Below are positions 24,955 through 32,828 of a DNA stretch of 64,000 nucleotides, one piece after another. The notes beneath the pieces are model-generated. The model was not told where the DNA came from, did not search any database, and saw only the letters and a list, made by a program, of their open reading frames with translations. The DNA is taken from NCBI GenBank assembly GCA_029260345.1, contig JAJDDK010000005.1, positions 496,001 to 560,000 on the forward strand. The letters run 5' to 3'. Every line of letters starts with the position of its first letter. The stretch's first letter is position 1. The DNA is from Phycisphaerales bacterium (lineage in GTDB: Bacteria; Planctomycetota; Phycisphaerae; Phycisphaerales; UBA1924). A program made the position numbers and the translations under genes.

Positions 24955-26304
24955 TCAGTACCCAGGCGATTCAACCTTTTCCATAAGTTTGGGCAGCGGC
25001 GGCGCGGGGGCGCGATCGGCGACATCAATCCCCATCACCTGAAGGCGGCGCAAGGTTCGCCGGCGCAGCGCATCAACGTCCTCGCCTTCGTGTTCAGCCT
25101 CATCGAGCCAGTCGAGGCATTCCAGTGAAACCACATCCGCCTGCAGCGCGACTTCGACCAGAAGCACACGCATTTGAGCGGCATGCGAATCGCGAAGGAG
25201 CGTTTCTAGGGCGGCGTCTGATTCAGGCCGGTTCGCGACATGAAGCGCGGCCCAGATTTCCACCGCCGCGTAAAGATCCTCCGTCAACGAGAAGTCGAAA
25301 AACTCATCATCAAATAAATCTTGATCTTCTTCGCCCATCATTGACATCAACATTTCACGATTTGATCCCGCCGAAAAGAGCGCCATCTGAATTGCGGTGG
25401 CAGGTTGCCGAATCATTTGCCCGGCAACCTCCCAAAGCTCGAACTCAATCAAAAGCTCGTGCGTTTCATAGCCAATCACACTGAGCCGCTCAAACGCTTT
25501 TTCTGAGTCTTTGCGATCAGCGATTCGAATGATCCAGTCAATGATCTCCGACTCGAGATCGAGCGCGTAGGAAAGACTGAGCCAGTCGTCGAGGTCGGCG
25601 TAATTCCCATCTTTTTCTTGCAGTCGAAGGGTTGCTTGGTCACGCCATGATTCAATTCGTGCGCGCGAAGGTTCGTGCGCGGAGGCGTACTCCCACAGGA
25701 TGTCGCTCAGCATCATCCCGCGATCGCTGCGCCATTCGGGGTGGTCGCGAGGCGCTTCTTCCCACAACCACACCAAGTCCGCAAGCCCATCGTCATACCG
25801 GTCCTCAAACCAAGCATCGGACGCGCTTTGCATTCTGGAATCAACTTCGTCTTCAAGATCAGTCGTCACTCCAAGATGGTCTTGAATGCCGATGTCATCG
25901 AGCTGCTCTCCAGCCGCGATGCGATTGAGCCAGCGCAAGGTCGCGTTTGCATCCCGGTAGCCGACAAAGCGGTTCAGTTCATCCTCGCCGCGAAACGCGA
26001 TGATCGTCGGCATGGCGTTGATCTTGAGTTCTCTCGCCGTCTCACGCTGATGATCGACATCGACCTGAATCGCGATCGCGTTGGCTTCGATCCACTCGAC
26101 GACGTTGGGATCGACCCAGGTGGTCTTGTCCATTTGTTTGCATGGGCCGCACCATTCGGCCGTGCCGTCGACGATGAGGAGTTTGTCCTGCGCGGCAGCT
26201 TTGGTCTTCGCGTCCTCGAAGGTGAGGTCGGTGAAGACGGGGGGCATGGCGAAGGTGAGCGGGGTGAGTGTGAGGGCGATGGTGAGCGGGAGGAGTGTTT
26301 TCAT
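24955..26304 (-). CDS. Exported thioredoxin-domain protein with helical C-terminal region
   Basis: This 449-residue protein has a signal peptide (about residues 1-19). A thioredoxin domain follows with the active-site phrase GTAEWCGPCKQMDKTTW (WCGPC) and cis-Pro in NAMPTIIAFRG. The remaining 300 residues are acidic and helical (WLWEEAPRDHPEWRSDRG and similar), resembling the TPR-like tails of thioredoxin-fold periplasmic proteins. It probably acts on disulfides in the periplasm, but its partner is unknown. The gene faces away from the 26460 repeat. Confidence 0.82.
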   Translation of the reverse strand: MKTLLPLTIALTLTPLTFAMPPVFTDLTFEDAKTKAAAQDKLLIVDGTAEWCGPCKQMDKTTWVDPNVVEWIEANAIAIQVDVDHQRETARELKINAMPTIIAFRGEDELNRFVGYRDANATLRWLNRIAAGEQLDDIGIQDHLGVTTDLEDEVDSRMQSASDAWFEDRYDDGLADLVWLWEEAPRDHPEWRSDRGMMLSDILWEYASAHEPSRARIESWRDQATLRLQEKDGNYADLDDWLSLSYALDLESEIIDWIIRIADRKDSEKAFERLSVIGYETHELLIEFELWEVAGQMIRQPATAIQMALFSAGSNREMLMSMMGEEDQDLFDDEFFDFSLTEDLYAAVEIWAALHVANRPESDAALETLLRDSHAAQMRVLLVEVALQADVVSLECLDWLDEAEHEGEDVDALRRRTLRRLQVMGIDVADRAPAPPLPKLMEKVESPGY

Positions 26305-26459
26305 GGCGCTTCATTATTAGGGCAGAGCGTCGTGCGCCAAGGTGAAAATTGGGGAGGTCGTGGGGAAATGGGAAGAAAATGGCGTAGTGCTGGGGAATTT
26401 GCGCGTGGCATGGAAACCGCTTCCTGACGGGCGCGGTTCGGATCAGGGCGCGCACAACT

Positions 26460-26495
26460 GTGGCTCTCTCGCTTCGCGAGCGAACCACGCCACCC
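26460..26495 (+). repeat. 36-bp palindromic repeat, copy 1
   Basis: The unit begins GTGGCTCTCTCGCTTCGCG and ends CGAACCACGCCACCC. It contains a stem-loop (TCGCT/AGCGA inside GTGG/CCAC). A perfect inverted copy is at 27862-27897, and the two bracket the threonine dehydrogenase gene and tRNA-Arg. Confidence 0.85.
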
Positions 26496-26527
26496 TCCTG
26501 TCCTCTGTTTTCCTCCGCGTTCGATTC

Positions 26528-27646
26528 TCAGTCGTTGATGTTCAGAACGACTTTGATCGCTTCGCCGGACTGCATCAGCGAAAATGCTTGGGCGTAGTTC
26601 GACATTGGCATCTGGTGTGTGACCAGTTCGTCGAGGCGCAGCCGGCCGGAGAGCAGTAGCGCCTCCATCTGGTACCACGTCTCGAACATGCGCCGGCCGT
26701 TGATGCCCAAGACCGTCGCGCCCTTGAAGATGACGTGCTTGTTCCAGTCGAAGTCGAATTTCTTTGAGGGCAGGCCGAGCAGCGCGGCTGTGCCGCCATT
26801 GCGCAGGGCGCTGAAGCCATCATTAAATGCGGCAGGCGCGCCGGACATCTCCAGCAGCACGTCCACGCCTTCATCGCGCGTCGCTCGCTTGACTTCATCA
26901 ATCCAGTCATCGCCGCCGCGCGTGTTGAAGGCTTCGTCGGCGCCGATGCGGCGCGCGAGTTGCAAGCGGTCGTTGTTCACATCCGTCACGAAGATGCGCG
27001 ATGCGCCGGCGGCTCGGGCCACGGTCGTCGCCATCAGGCCGATCGTGCCGACGCCGGTGATCAGCACGTTCTTCGCGCTGACGTTCGCGGACATCACCGT
27101 GTGAACGGCGTTGCCGAGCGGGTCCATGATTGCGGCGATGTGATCGGGGATCGCCTCATGCAGCGGCCAGACGTTTTCCTCCGGCATCATGATGTAGTCG
27201 GCGAAGCAGCCGTCGCGATCGACACCGATGATCTGCATGCCGCGGGCGATGTGGGCGTTGCCGGTGCGGGAGTTGTAGTCGCCACCCTTGGCGATGTGCC
27301 CTTCGGCGGAGACGCGCATGCCGCGCTTGATGGTGGTGACGTCTTCGCCGACTTTCTCGACCACGCCGACAAACTCGTGCCCGGTGACGATGCCGACGGG
27401 GATCCGCGACGCGGCCCAGTCGTCCCACTCCCAGATGTGCCGGTCTGTGCCGCACACGCCAGCGGCTCTCACACGGATGAGCACTTCGCGCGGGCCGGGC
27501 TCTCCGCCATTGGGCAGCGGACGATTCGCGTCGAAGTCCAGCCCTTCGGCGGGGCGTGCCTTGACGAGGGCTCGCATGGTTGGGGCGCCGGGGCGCGAGG
27601 ATGTCTGTGGAGTGTCGGTTTGCGTCATGACAGGGGCGTCAACCAT
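26528..27646 (-). CDS. tdh: L-threonine 3-dehydrogenase, zinc-type ADH family
   Basis: This 372-residue MDR enzyme probably oxidises L-threonine to 2-amino-3-ketobutyrate with NAD+. Alignment with E. coli Tdh from memory is close along most of the length. The catalytic zinc site is present (VCGTDRHIW, TGHEFVG, DPLGNAVHT), as are the NAD-binding VGTIGLMATTVA and the C-terminal FKGATVLGINGRRMFETWYQ. The structural-zinc loop, however, reads GHIAKGGDYNSRTGNAHIAR, with Lys, Asp, Ser and Ala where E. coli has four cysteines. The start is uncertain. 27646 has AGGA about ten bases upstream, 27628 and 27577 are alternatives, and homology begins at the latter (MRALVKARP). The frame beyond 27646 overlaps the tRNA-Arg. 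Confidence 0.85.
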   Translation of the reverse strand: MVDAPVMTQTDTPQTSSRPGAPTMRALVKARPAEGLDFDANRPLPNGGEPGPREVLIRVRAAGVCGTDRHIWEWDDWAASRIPVGIVTGHEFVGVVEKVGEDVTTIKRGMRVSAEGHIAKGGDYNSRTGNAHIARGMQIIGVDRDGCFADYIMMPEENVWPLHEAIPDHIAAIMDPLGNAVHTVMSANVSAKNVLITGVGTIGLMATTVARAAGASRIFVTDVNNDRLQLARRIGADEAFNTRGGDDWIDEVKRATRDEGVDVLLEMSGAPAAFNDGFSALRNGGTAALLGLPSKKFDFDWNKHVIFKGATVLGINGRRMFETWYQMEALLLSGRLRLDELVTHQMPMSNYAQAFSLMQSGEAIKVVLNIND

Positions 27647-27760
27647 AGCAGAGGGGTCCTGACGGGGGACGAATCGGGGTTGAAGGGGGCCGCATGGTGG
27701 AAGTGAGGCTGCGCACACGGGGGGAGAAGGCCGTGCCACCGCTTCTCTTTCCATTTCAAA

Positions 27761-27833
27761 CACGCCCGGAGGGACTCGAACCCCCAACCCTCGGTTCCGA
27801 AGACCGATGCTCTATCCATTGAGCTACGGGCGC
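27761..27833 (-). tRNA. tRNA-Arg (anticodon TCG)
   Basis: The minus-strand gene starts GCGCCCGTAGCTCAATGG. Its anticodon arm is TCGGT-CTTCGGA-ACCGA (anticodon TCG, reading CGN), its T arm GGGGGTTCGAGTCCCTC, and its acceptor end CGGGCGT plus G73, so the first acceptor pair is G-U. The length is 73 nt and CCA is not encoded. Confidence 0.92.
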
Positions 27834-27861
27834 AGCACATGCATTGTAGTGCACAAGCGCC

Positions 27862-27897
27862 GGGTGGCGTGGTTCGCTCGCGAAGCGAGAGAGCCAC
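27862..27897 (-). repeat. 36-bp palindromic repeat, copy 2 (inverted)
   Basis: This is the exact reverse complement of 26460-26495, placed about 30 bases upstream of tRNA-Arg on the other side of the dehydrogenase/tRNA segment. Confidence 0.85.
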
Positions 27898-27960
27898 GAT
27901 GGGGCGTTCGTGACGGGAGCGCTCCGTCAGGCTGGAAATATTGGTGTGGAGTGCGCAATA

Positions 27961-27988
27961 GAGACCCCGCGCTTGCGCTTGGGGCTCT
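27961..27988 (-). terminator. Terminator-like palindromic repeat after aroC
   Basis: On the minus strand AGAGCCCC, a GCGCAAGCGC core and GGGGTCTCT form a hairpin directly beyond the aroC stop. The element encodes S-P-K-R-K-R-G in one frame, a peptide I associate with dispersed repeats in planctomycete ORFs (recollection, not searched). There is no long T-run. Confidence 0.5.
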
Positions 27989-27990
27989 GA

Positions 27991-29184
27991 TTATGCAATC
28001 GTTTCAATCGGCGGCTCCAGCGGGAGCGAGCGCGCCAGTTCCAGAAATTCGTCATAGCGCTGGCGCAGTTCCAGCATTGTGTCGCCGCCGAATTTGTCCA
28101 TGACGGCTCGCGCGATCTCGAACGCGACGACGTTCTCGAGCACCACACTCGCGGCGGGCACCGCGCACACATCGCTGCGCTCGTATTGGCTTTGCTCCGC
28201 GTCTTTCGTATTGAGATTGACGCTGGGCAGGCCCTTCATAAGTGTGGAGATCGGCTTCATCGCGGCTCGCACGATGATGGGCTGGCCGTTGGTCATGCCG
28301 CCTTCGAGGCCGCCGGCGTTGTTGCTGTCGCGCACGAAGCCGAGGTTGGGCGAGTCCTGCTGCGCCTTGTCGAAGCGAATCGGGTCATGCACTTCGCTGC
28401 CGTGTTTGTCCGCGACGCGCCGGCCCATGCCGATCTCAACGCTCTTGAACGCCTGAATGCCCATGGTGGCGAATGCGAGCCGCGCATCGAGCTTATCGCG
28501 CCAATCGACGCAGCTTCCGAGACCGATGGGCAGGTTGAAGACGTGCGCTTCGACGAGGCCGCCGACGGTGTCTTTATCGACTTTGGCCGTGCGCACGGCT
28601 GCACGCATGCGTTCCGAAGTGGTTTCATCGGGGCAATAGACATCGCTGGCGTCGCGCTGTCCCTTCATCGCCTGCCAGTTGTCCGCGGTCACTTCGCCTT
28701 CCCACTTGGCCGCGTGGATTGAGCGCACAAAGCCAAACACCTCGATGCCGATTTCGCGCAGCAGACAACGCGCGATAGCGCCGGCGGCAGTGCGAGCCGC
28801 GGTCTCGCGGGCGCTGGCGCGCTCGAGCGTGGCGCGGCAGTCGGTCGTGAGCCACTTCACGCTGCCGGCGAGATCGGCGTGACCGGGTCGCGGGCGATAG
28901 AGCGGCGGCGTGCGCTGCAAGTCATCGAGGCGCGAATCCTTGTTGATGATCTGCACCGTGACGGGCGAAGCAATGGTCTTGCCGAGGCGCACGCCCGAGA
29001 GATATTCCGCGCGGTCGGTTTCGATCTTCATGCGTCCGCCGCGACCGTAGCCGCCCTGACGGCGTTTCAGTTCACCGTTGATGAAGTCATCGTCGAGGGC
29101 GAGGCCCGCGGGCAGACCCTGAATCATGCAGAGCACGGCGGGGCCGTGGGATTCGCCGGCAGTGTGGTAGTCGAGACGGGGCAT
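27991..29184 (-). CDS. aroC: Chorismate synthase
   Basis: This 397-residue FMN-dependent enzyme converts 5-enolpyruvylshikimate-3-phosphate to chorismate, the end of the shikimate pathway. Family signatures are GESHGPAVLCMIQGLPAG at the N-terminus, RPGHADLAGSVKW, ERASARETAARTAAGAIA and RSDVCAVPAASVVLENV. The start at 29184 (MPRLDYHTAGESHG) matches the family N-terminus, and the in-frame extension to 29280 is made from a palindromic intergenic region. Length is in the normal range (about 350-400). Confidence 0.95.
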   Translation of the reverse strand: MPRLDYHTAGESHGPAVLCMIQGLPAGLALDDDFINGELKRRQGGYGRGGRMKIETDRAEYLSGVRLGKTIASPVTVQIINKDSRLDDLQRTPPLYRPRPGHADLAGSVKWLTTDCRATLERASARETAARTAAGAIARCLLREIGIEVFGFVRSIHAAKWEGEVTADNWQAMKGQRDASDVYCPDETTSERMRAAVRTAKVDKDTVGGLVEAHVFNLPIGLGSCVDWRDKLDARLAFATMGIQAFKSVEIGMGRRVADKHGSEVHDPIRFDKAQQDSPNLGFVRDSNNAGGLEGGMTNGQPIIVRAAMKPISTLMKGLPSVNLNTKDAEQSQYERSDVCAVPAASVVLENVVAFEIARAVMDKFGGDTMLELRQRYDEFLELARSLPLEPPIETIA

Positions 29185-29203
29185 GGGGGGAGGATACAGC
29201 AGG

Positions 29204-29279
29204 CACCGGGAGCCAGTGGCCAGGCCCCAGTTGAGAAACAGAGTGTACGAAACTGGGACTGGCGCCTGGCTCCTGGTCA
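29204..29279. repeat. Long imperfect inverted repeat
   Basis: The left arm (29204-29232, ending GGCCCCAGTT) pairs with the right arm (29251-29279, beginning AACTGGGACTGGCG) around an 18-base loop, at about 80% pairing by eye. It lies between divergent genes aroC and the BFD protein. A fragment of the same element (GACCAGGAGCCA) occurs again at 32806. Confidence 0.6.
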
Positions 29280-29289
29280 CTAGGGCCTA

Positions 29290-29308
29290 GGATGCACTCC
29301 GTGCATCC
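29290..29308 (+). promoter_or_regulatory. Stem-loop covering the start codon of the BFD gene
   Basis: GGATGCAC and GTGCATCC form a perfect 8-bp stem with a TCC loop. The ATG at 29292 is inside the 5' arm and the alternative GTG at 29301 begins the 3' arm. Confidence 0.45.
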
Positions 29309-29585
29309 TGAAGACCATGTCTGCATGTGTTATCGCGTGAGCCTGCGGAAGCTCCGCGCGTATATGAAGCGGGAGGACCCCGCCGCGCCGTCGCAGTTGT
29401 CGGAGTGTCTGGGCGCGGGGACCGGCTGCGGCTGGTGCGTGCCGTTTCTGGAGGAGCTGCACCGTCAGCACAAGGCGGGTGAGGACGAGCCGGATATTCC
29501 GGGAGTGGATCCGGCCCAGTATGCGGAACTTCGGACGAGTTATCGGCAGACGGGGAAGCGGCCGGAATCGCCGGAGAACGGCTGA
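29292..29585 (+). CDS. BFD-like [2Fe-2S] protein (bacterioferritin-associated ferredoxin type)
   Basis: This is a 97-residue small iron-sulfur protein. The ligand pattern is C-x-C near the N-terminus (HVCMCYRVS, Cys11 and Cys13), then CLGAGTGCGWC about 30 residues later, followed by an amphipathic helix (VPFLEELHRQHK). This is the BFD/helix-turn-helix [2Fe-2S] fold. It could help mobilise iron from bacterioferritin, but isolated BFD domains also serve other redox roles. The start must lie upstream of Cys11, at ATG 29292 or GTG 29301. Both sit inside a perfect stem-loop (GGATGCAC/GTGCATCC, 29290-29308), which may occlude initiation. Confidence 0.8.
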   Translation: MHSVHPEDHVCMCYRVSLRKLRAYMKREDPAAPSQLSECLGAGTGCGWCVPFLEELHRQHKAGEDEPDIPGVDPAQYAELRTSYRQTGKRPESPENG

Positions 29586-29710
29586 CCGCACAACAGAAAT
29601 GGATTTTTCCGTGAGACATAGACGCGCTTGCCGTTCTAATAGAAGAGGGCGTCAGTCACTGTGCTGGCGAACGAATTCGAGAGCCGTACAGCCTTTCCTT
29701 GGTGATTCCT

Positions 29711-31060
29711 ATGCTTAAATCACTCTGCGTCGTCATCACCTTGACCCTGTTTCCAGCCGCACTTTCTGCGGCATGTCCATTCTCAATTGAGTTCTTGATC
29801 GACGGAAACGATGGTTTCAATACAGGCTTCAACGTGGCGATGGCTGACGGCGTGATGGTCGCAACCGCGCCCTCAGGGCAGGGCAAGGCATTCATATTTG
29901 AGAAGAATATCGAAGGCGAGTGGGAGCAAGCCGCACTGTTCCATGATCCAGGCGGTGAGGGCGCCGAATTCGGCTGGTCGGCGGACACAGATGGCCAACG
30001 GGTCATCATTTCGAAGCCATTGGGTCGCGTTGTTGTGTATGAAAAAGATGCGCAAGACGGAACATGGAATTCTGTTGCCAATTTAGTTTTGCCGATTGAA
30101 CAAGCCGAAGGCGATGACCTGACTTATGCATGGGGCAGCGTTGTCGCCATCGATGGCGACGTGATCGCGATCAATGATCCGTCGCATTTCCCTCAGGCCA
30201 TCGAGATCTTTGAGCGACAGGAAGACGGAACATGGTTGAATTCAGATTCACTCATTGAGCCCGATGGACTTTCAGTTTTTAGCATGCCGGCTTTGGATGT
30301 GCGAGGCGATCGAATTGCCTGGACCGCAAGCCTGTTTCTTGGCGAACCCGAGATTCCCGATCAGGTCTATGTGTTTGAGCGTGATCCAGTGCGCGGATGG
30401 TCGCACACAACAACCATTGTCGACGCTCAGGGAGGTAAATTCGGTCAATCGCTGGCGCTTGGCGATGATGAATTATGGATTGGGTGTCCGTTTGACTCTC
30501 AGGGATTGGAGACTGATGAGCCAATTGGCTCCGTTCAAATTTATGAGCCGCATGAAGATGGTCAATGGGCGCTCATCGATACATTGACGCCGCCACTCAC
30601 ATTCACGGGATTTAGCGGCAATCAGTTCGGCGCTGCTGTGGCCTTTGATGAGCACTTTGCAGTCGTCGGCGCTCCATTTCGTCATAATCGACGTGGTGTT
30701 GCATATATTTATGAGAGGAATGACGGAGGCGCTTGGGAGCAAGTCGCGTTTATGCGTTCGTTTCTTCCGAATTTCTTGAATCGATTCGGCAGGTCCGTTT
30801 CGATCGATGGCGATGAAATTGTCATTGGCGGCCAAGGGGTTCTCGGCGGTGTATCAGTGTTTCCAACGAGCGCACTGCCGTGCTTCGGCGACTTCAATGA
30901 AGACAATGTCATCAACGGCGCTGATGTCGCCATGCTCCTCGCCAACTGGGGGCCGCCGGAGTACATCGAGCCTTCCTGCGGTGACACCAACGACGACAAC
31001 ATTGTCAACGGTGTCGATCTTGCGACCGTGTTGTCCCGCTGGGGCCAGGCCTGCAATTAA
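29711..31060 (+). CDS. Secreted FG-GAP-like propeller protein with dockerin-like C-terminus
   Basis: This 449-residue exported protein has a signal peptide (MLKSLCVVITLTLFPAALSA). Repeats of the form FG..VAIDGD.IVIG.P..G.V.IYE follow, typical of FG-GAP/PQQ-like propellers that lack DxDxDG loops. The C-terminal dockerin-like pair is GDFNEDNVINGADVAMLLANWG and GDTNDDNIVNGVDLATVLSRWG, both with the unusual DN in place of DG. The start is set at the ATG at 29711. TTG 29699 and GTG 29702 are in frame but only lengthen the signal peptide. It was probably secreted by the same route as the other three dockerin-tailed proteins in the window. Confidence 0.82.
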   Translation: MLKSLCVVITLTLFPAALSAACPFSIEFLIDGNDGFNTGFNVAMADGVMVATAPSGQGKAFIFEKNIEGEWEQAALFHDPGGEGAEFGWSADTDGQRVIISKPLGRVVVYEKDAQDGTWNSVANLVLPIEQAEGDDLTYAWGSVVAIDGDVIAINDPSHFPQAIEIFERQEDGTWLNSDSLIEPDGLSVFSMPALDVRGDRIAWTASLFLGEPEIPDQVYVFERDPVRGWSHTTTIVDAQGGKFGQSLALGDDELWIGCPFDSQGLETDEPIGSVQIYEPHEDGQWALIDTLTPPLTFTGFSGNQFGAAVAFDEHFAVVGAPFRHNRRGVAYIYERNDGGAWEQVAFMRSFLPNFLNRFGRSVSIDGDEIVIGGQGVLGGVSVFPTSALPCFGDFNEDNVINGADVAMLLANWGPPEYIEPSCGDTNDDNIVNGVDLATVLSRWGQACN

Positions 31061-31071
31061 CAAATGCAACG

Positions 31072-31095
31072 GTGGCACGGGCGTCTCGCCCGTGC
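31072..31095 (+). repeat. Palindromic repeat family R1, copy A (terminator-like)
   Basis: GGTG precedes a perfect 9-bp hairpin, GCACGGGCG-TCT-CGCCCGTGC (31075-31095), between the converging 29711 gene and glycyl-tRNA synthetase gene. The same unit occurs near 35837, inside gpmI at 54957 and in part at 60260. Confidence 0.75.
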
Positions 31096-31109
31096 GCGCG
31101 GCATTCGTG

Positions 31110-32777
31110 CTACGCCTTCAGCTTCTCTCCCAACCAATCCCCAACCTTGTCCAGCGCGATGCGGTCTTGCTCAAGCGTGTCGCGGTGGCGCACGGTGACG
31201 GTTTGGTCCGTCAGCGTGTCGGAGTCGATGGTGAAGCAATACGGGCAGCCGGCTTCATCCATGCGCGCATAGCGCTTGCCGATGGATTGCTTGGGGTCGA
31301 AGTCCACCATGCCGAAGCGGGAGCGCAGTTCTTTGTGCAGCTTTTCGCCGACTTCGGGCATGCCGTCCTTGTTCACCAGCGGGAACACCGCGGCTTTGAT
31401 CGGCGCGATGCGCGGGTGGAACTTCATGTAGACCTTGCTGGCGCGCTCGGGGTCGGGCGTGAAGGCTTCGCAGAGGAGGGCGAGCACGCCGCGATCGGCG
31501 CCGGCGGAAGGTTCGATGACGTGGGGGAGGTAGCGCTCGTTGCGCTCCTGATCGAAGTACTCGAGCTTGGCGCGGGCGTGTTCGGCGTGTTGTGTGAGGT
31601 CGAAGTTGGAGCGGTCCGCGACGCCTTCGAGTTCGCCGAAGCCCGGCGCGGTGAAGGGGAAGCGGTATTCGATGTCGCTCGTGCCGGCGCCGGTCTTGGC
31701 GTAATGGGCGAGTTCGTCGGTGTCGTGCTCGCGCAGGAGCAGGTTGTCACCGGTGAGGCCGAGGGAGCGCCACCACGCCATGCGCGTGTCGCGCCAGAAG
31801 GTGTACCACTCACGTGTCGTGTCGGGGTGGCAGAAGAATTCGATCTCCATCTGCTCGAACTCGCGCGAGCGGAACGTGAAGTTGCGCGGCGTGACCTCAT
31901 TGCGAAACGCCTTGCCCATCTGCGCGATGCCAAAGGGCATTTTTACTCGCGTCGTGTCGAGGACGTTTTTGTAGTTGATGAAGATGCCCTGCGCGGTTTC
32001 CGGGCGGAGGTAGGCGATATCGTCCTCGGTCGCGGTGGCGCCGAGGTATGTCCTGAACATGAGGTTGAAGGCGCGGGGCGGCGTAAGCGAACCGGCCTTG
32101 TGCGTAAACGGAGACGGAATGCTTGCAAAGGATTGCGCCAGCGCTTCGCCGGTGACGGGCGCAAGGGCGCCGATGAATCGTTGACCATTTTGCTCGAGCG
32201 TCATCGCCGCGAACTCGTCGGAATCAGCGGGGTCCGCAGTCACGGTGAGTTTGAATTGTTTAAAGAGCTTCTTTGAGTTCTGAACGACGAACTCGCGCGC
32301 TTCACCACTGGCGCTGGCGACGCAGCAAAAAAGCGGAATGAAATTTGGATCGCTGCCCGCGCGCTCAAAGATCATTCTGAATTCGTCGGCGGAGCCATCC
32401 GGCGCCGCGTGCAGGAAGAAGCCCCAGAGGTGGTCAGCGCGAAATCGCTGCTTCGTTTCCTTATCGTCCACCATCGGATCGTTGAACCCACCGACGTGGC
32501 CGCTCGCTTCCCACACTTTCGGGTTCTGGATGATGCAAGAGTCGAGGCCGACGATGGAGACGGGCTTGCCATCCGGGCCATCCGGCGGGGTGAGGACGGT
32601 GTCCTGCCACCATGCGTCTTTAAGATTCTTCTTGAGCTGGGCGCCGAGGGGGCCGTAATCCCAGAATCCGTTGACGCCGCCGTAGATCTCGGAGGCTTGG
32701 AAGATGAAGCCCCGGCGCTTGCACAGGGCCATGATCTCGTCCATCGATTTCGCCGCGTTTGTCGTTGCCTCGCTCAT
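31110..32777 (-). CDS. glyQS: Glycyl-tRNA synthetase, dimeric class II type
   Basis: This 555-residue enzyme charges tRNA-Gly. It is the single-chain alpha2 form rather than the alpha2beta2 GlyQ/GlyS form. Signatures are the N-terminal CKRRGFIFQASEIYGGVNGFWDYGPLG, class II motif 2 FRNEVTPRNFTFRSREFEQMEIEFF and motif 3 near PSAGADRGVLALL. The C-terminal anticodon-binding domain (HPRIAPIKAAVFPLVNK) is present. An insertion at about residues 120-210 contains EFVVQNSKKLFKQFKLTVTA and is typical of some dimeric forms. It is probably monocistronic. Confidence 0.93.
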   Translation of the reverse strand: MSEATTNAAKSMDEIMALCKRRGFIFQASEIYGGVNGFWDYGPLGAQLKKNLKDAWWQDTVLTPPDGPDGKPVSIVGLDSCIIQNPKVWEASGHVGGFNDPMVDDKETKQRFRADHLWGFFLHAAPDGSADEFRMIFERAGSDPNFIPLFCCVASASGEAREFVVQNSKKLFKQFKLTVTADPADSDEFAAMTLEQNGQRFIGALAPVTGEALAQSFASIPSPFTHKAGSLTPPRAFNLMFRTYLGATATEDDIAYLRPETAQGIFINYKNVLDTTRVKMPFGIAQMGKAFRNEVTPRNFTFRSREFEQMEIEFFCHPDTTREWYTFWRDTRMAWWRSLGLTGDNLLLREHDTDELAHYAKTGAGTSDIEYRFPFTAPGFGELEGVADRSNFDLTQHAEHARAKLEYFDQERNERYLPHVIEPSAGADRGVLALLCEAFTPDPERASKVYMKFHPRIAPIKAAVFPLVNKDGMPEVGEKLHKELRSRFGMVDFDPKQSIGKRYARMDEAGCPYCFTIDSDTLTDQTVTVRHRDTLEQDRIALDKVGDWLGEKLKA

Positions 32778-32802
32778 GGCGGGGACTGTAGCGGAGAGGG
32801 AA

Positions 32803-32826
32803 GGGACCAGGAGCCAAGGGACCGGG
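32803..32826 (+). repeat. Partial copy of the 29204-29279 repeat family
   Basis: GGGACCAGGAGCCAAGGGAC resembles the arms of the long inverted repeat at 29204-29279. The shared 12-mer is GACCAGGAGCCA. It lies between glyQS and the TraB-like gene. Confidence 0.4.
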
Positions 32827-32828
32827 CA

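Noticed and set aside
27647-27787. N-terminal extension of the threonine dehydrogenase frame
   Set aside because: It overlaps tRNA-Arg and lacks similarity to Tdh.
29185-29280. Extended N-terminus of chorismate synthase
   Set aside because: The extra residues are encoded by a palindromic intergenic repeat; family proteins begin at the MPRLDYHTAGESHG phrase.
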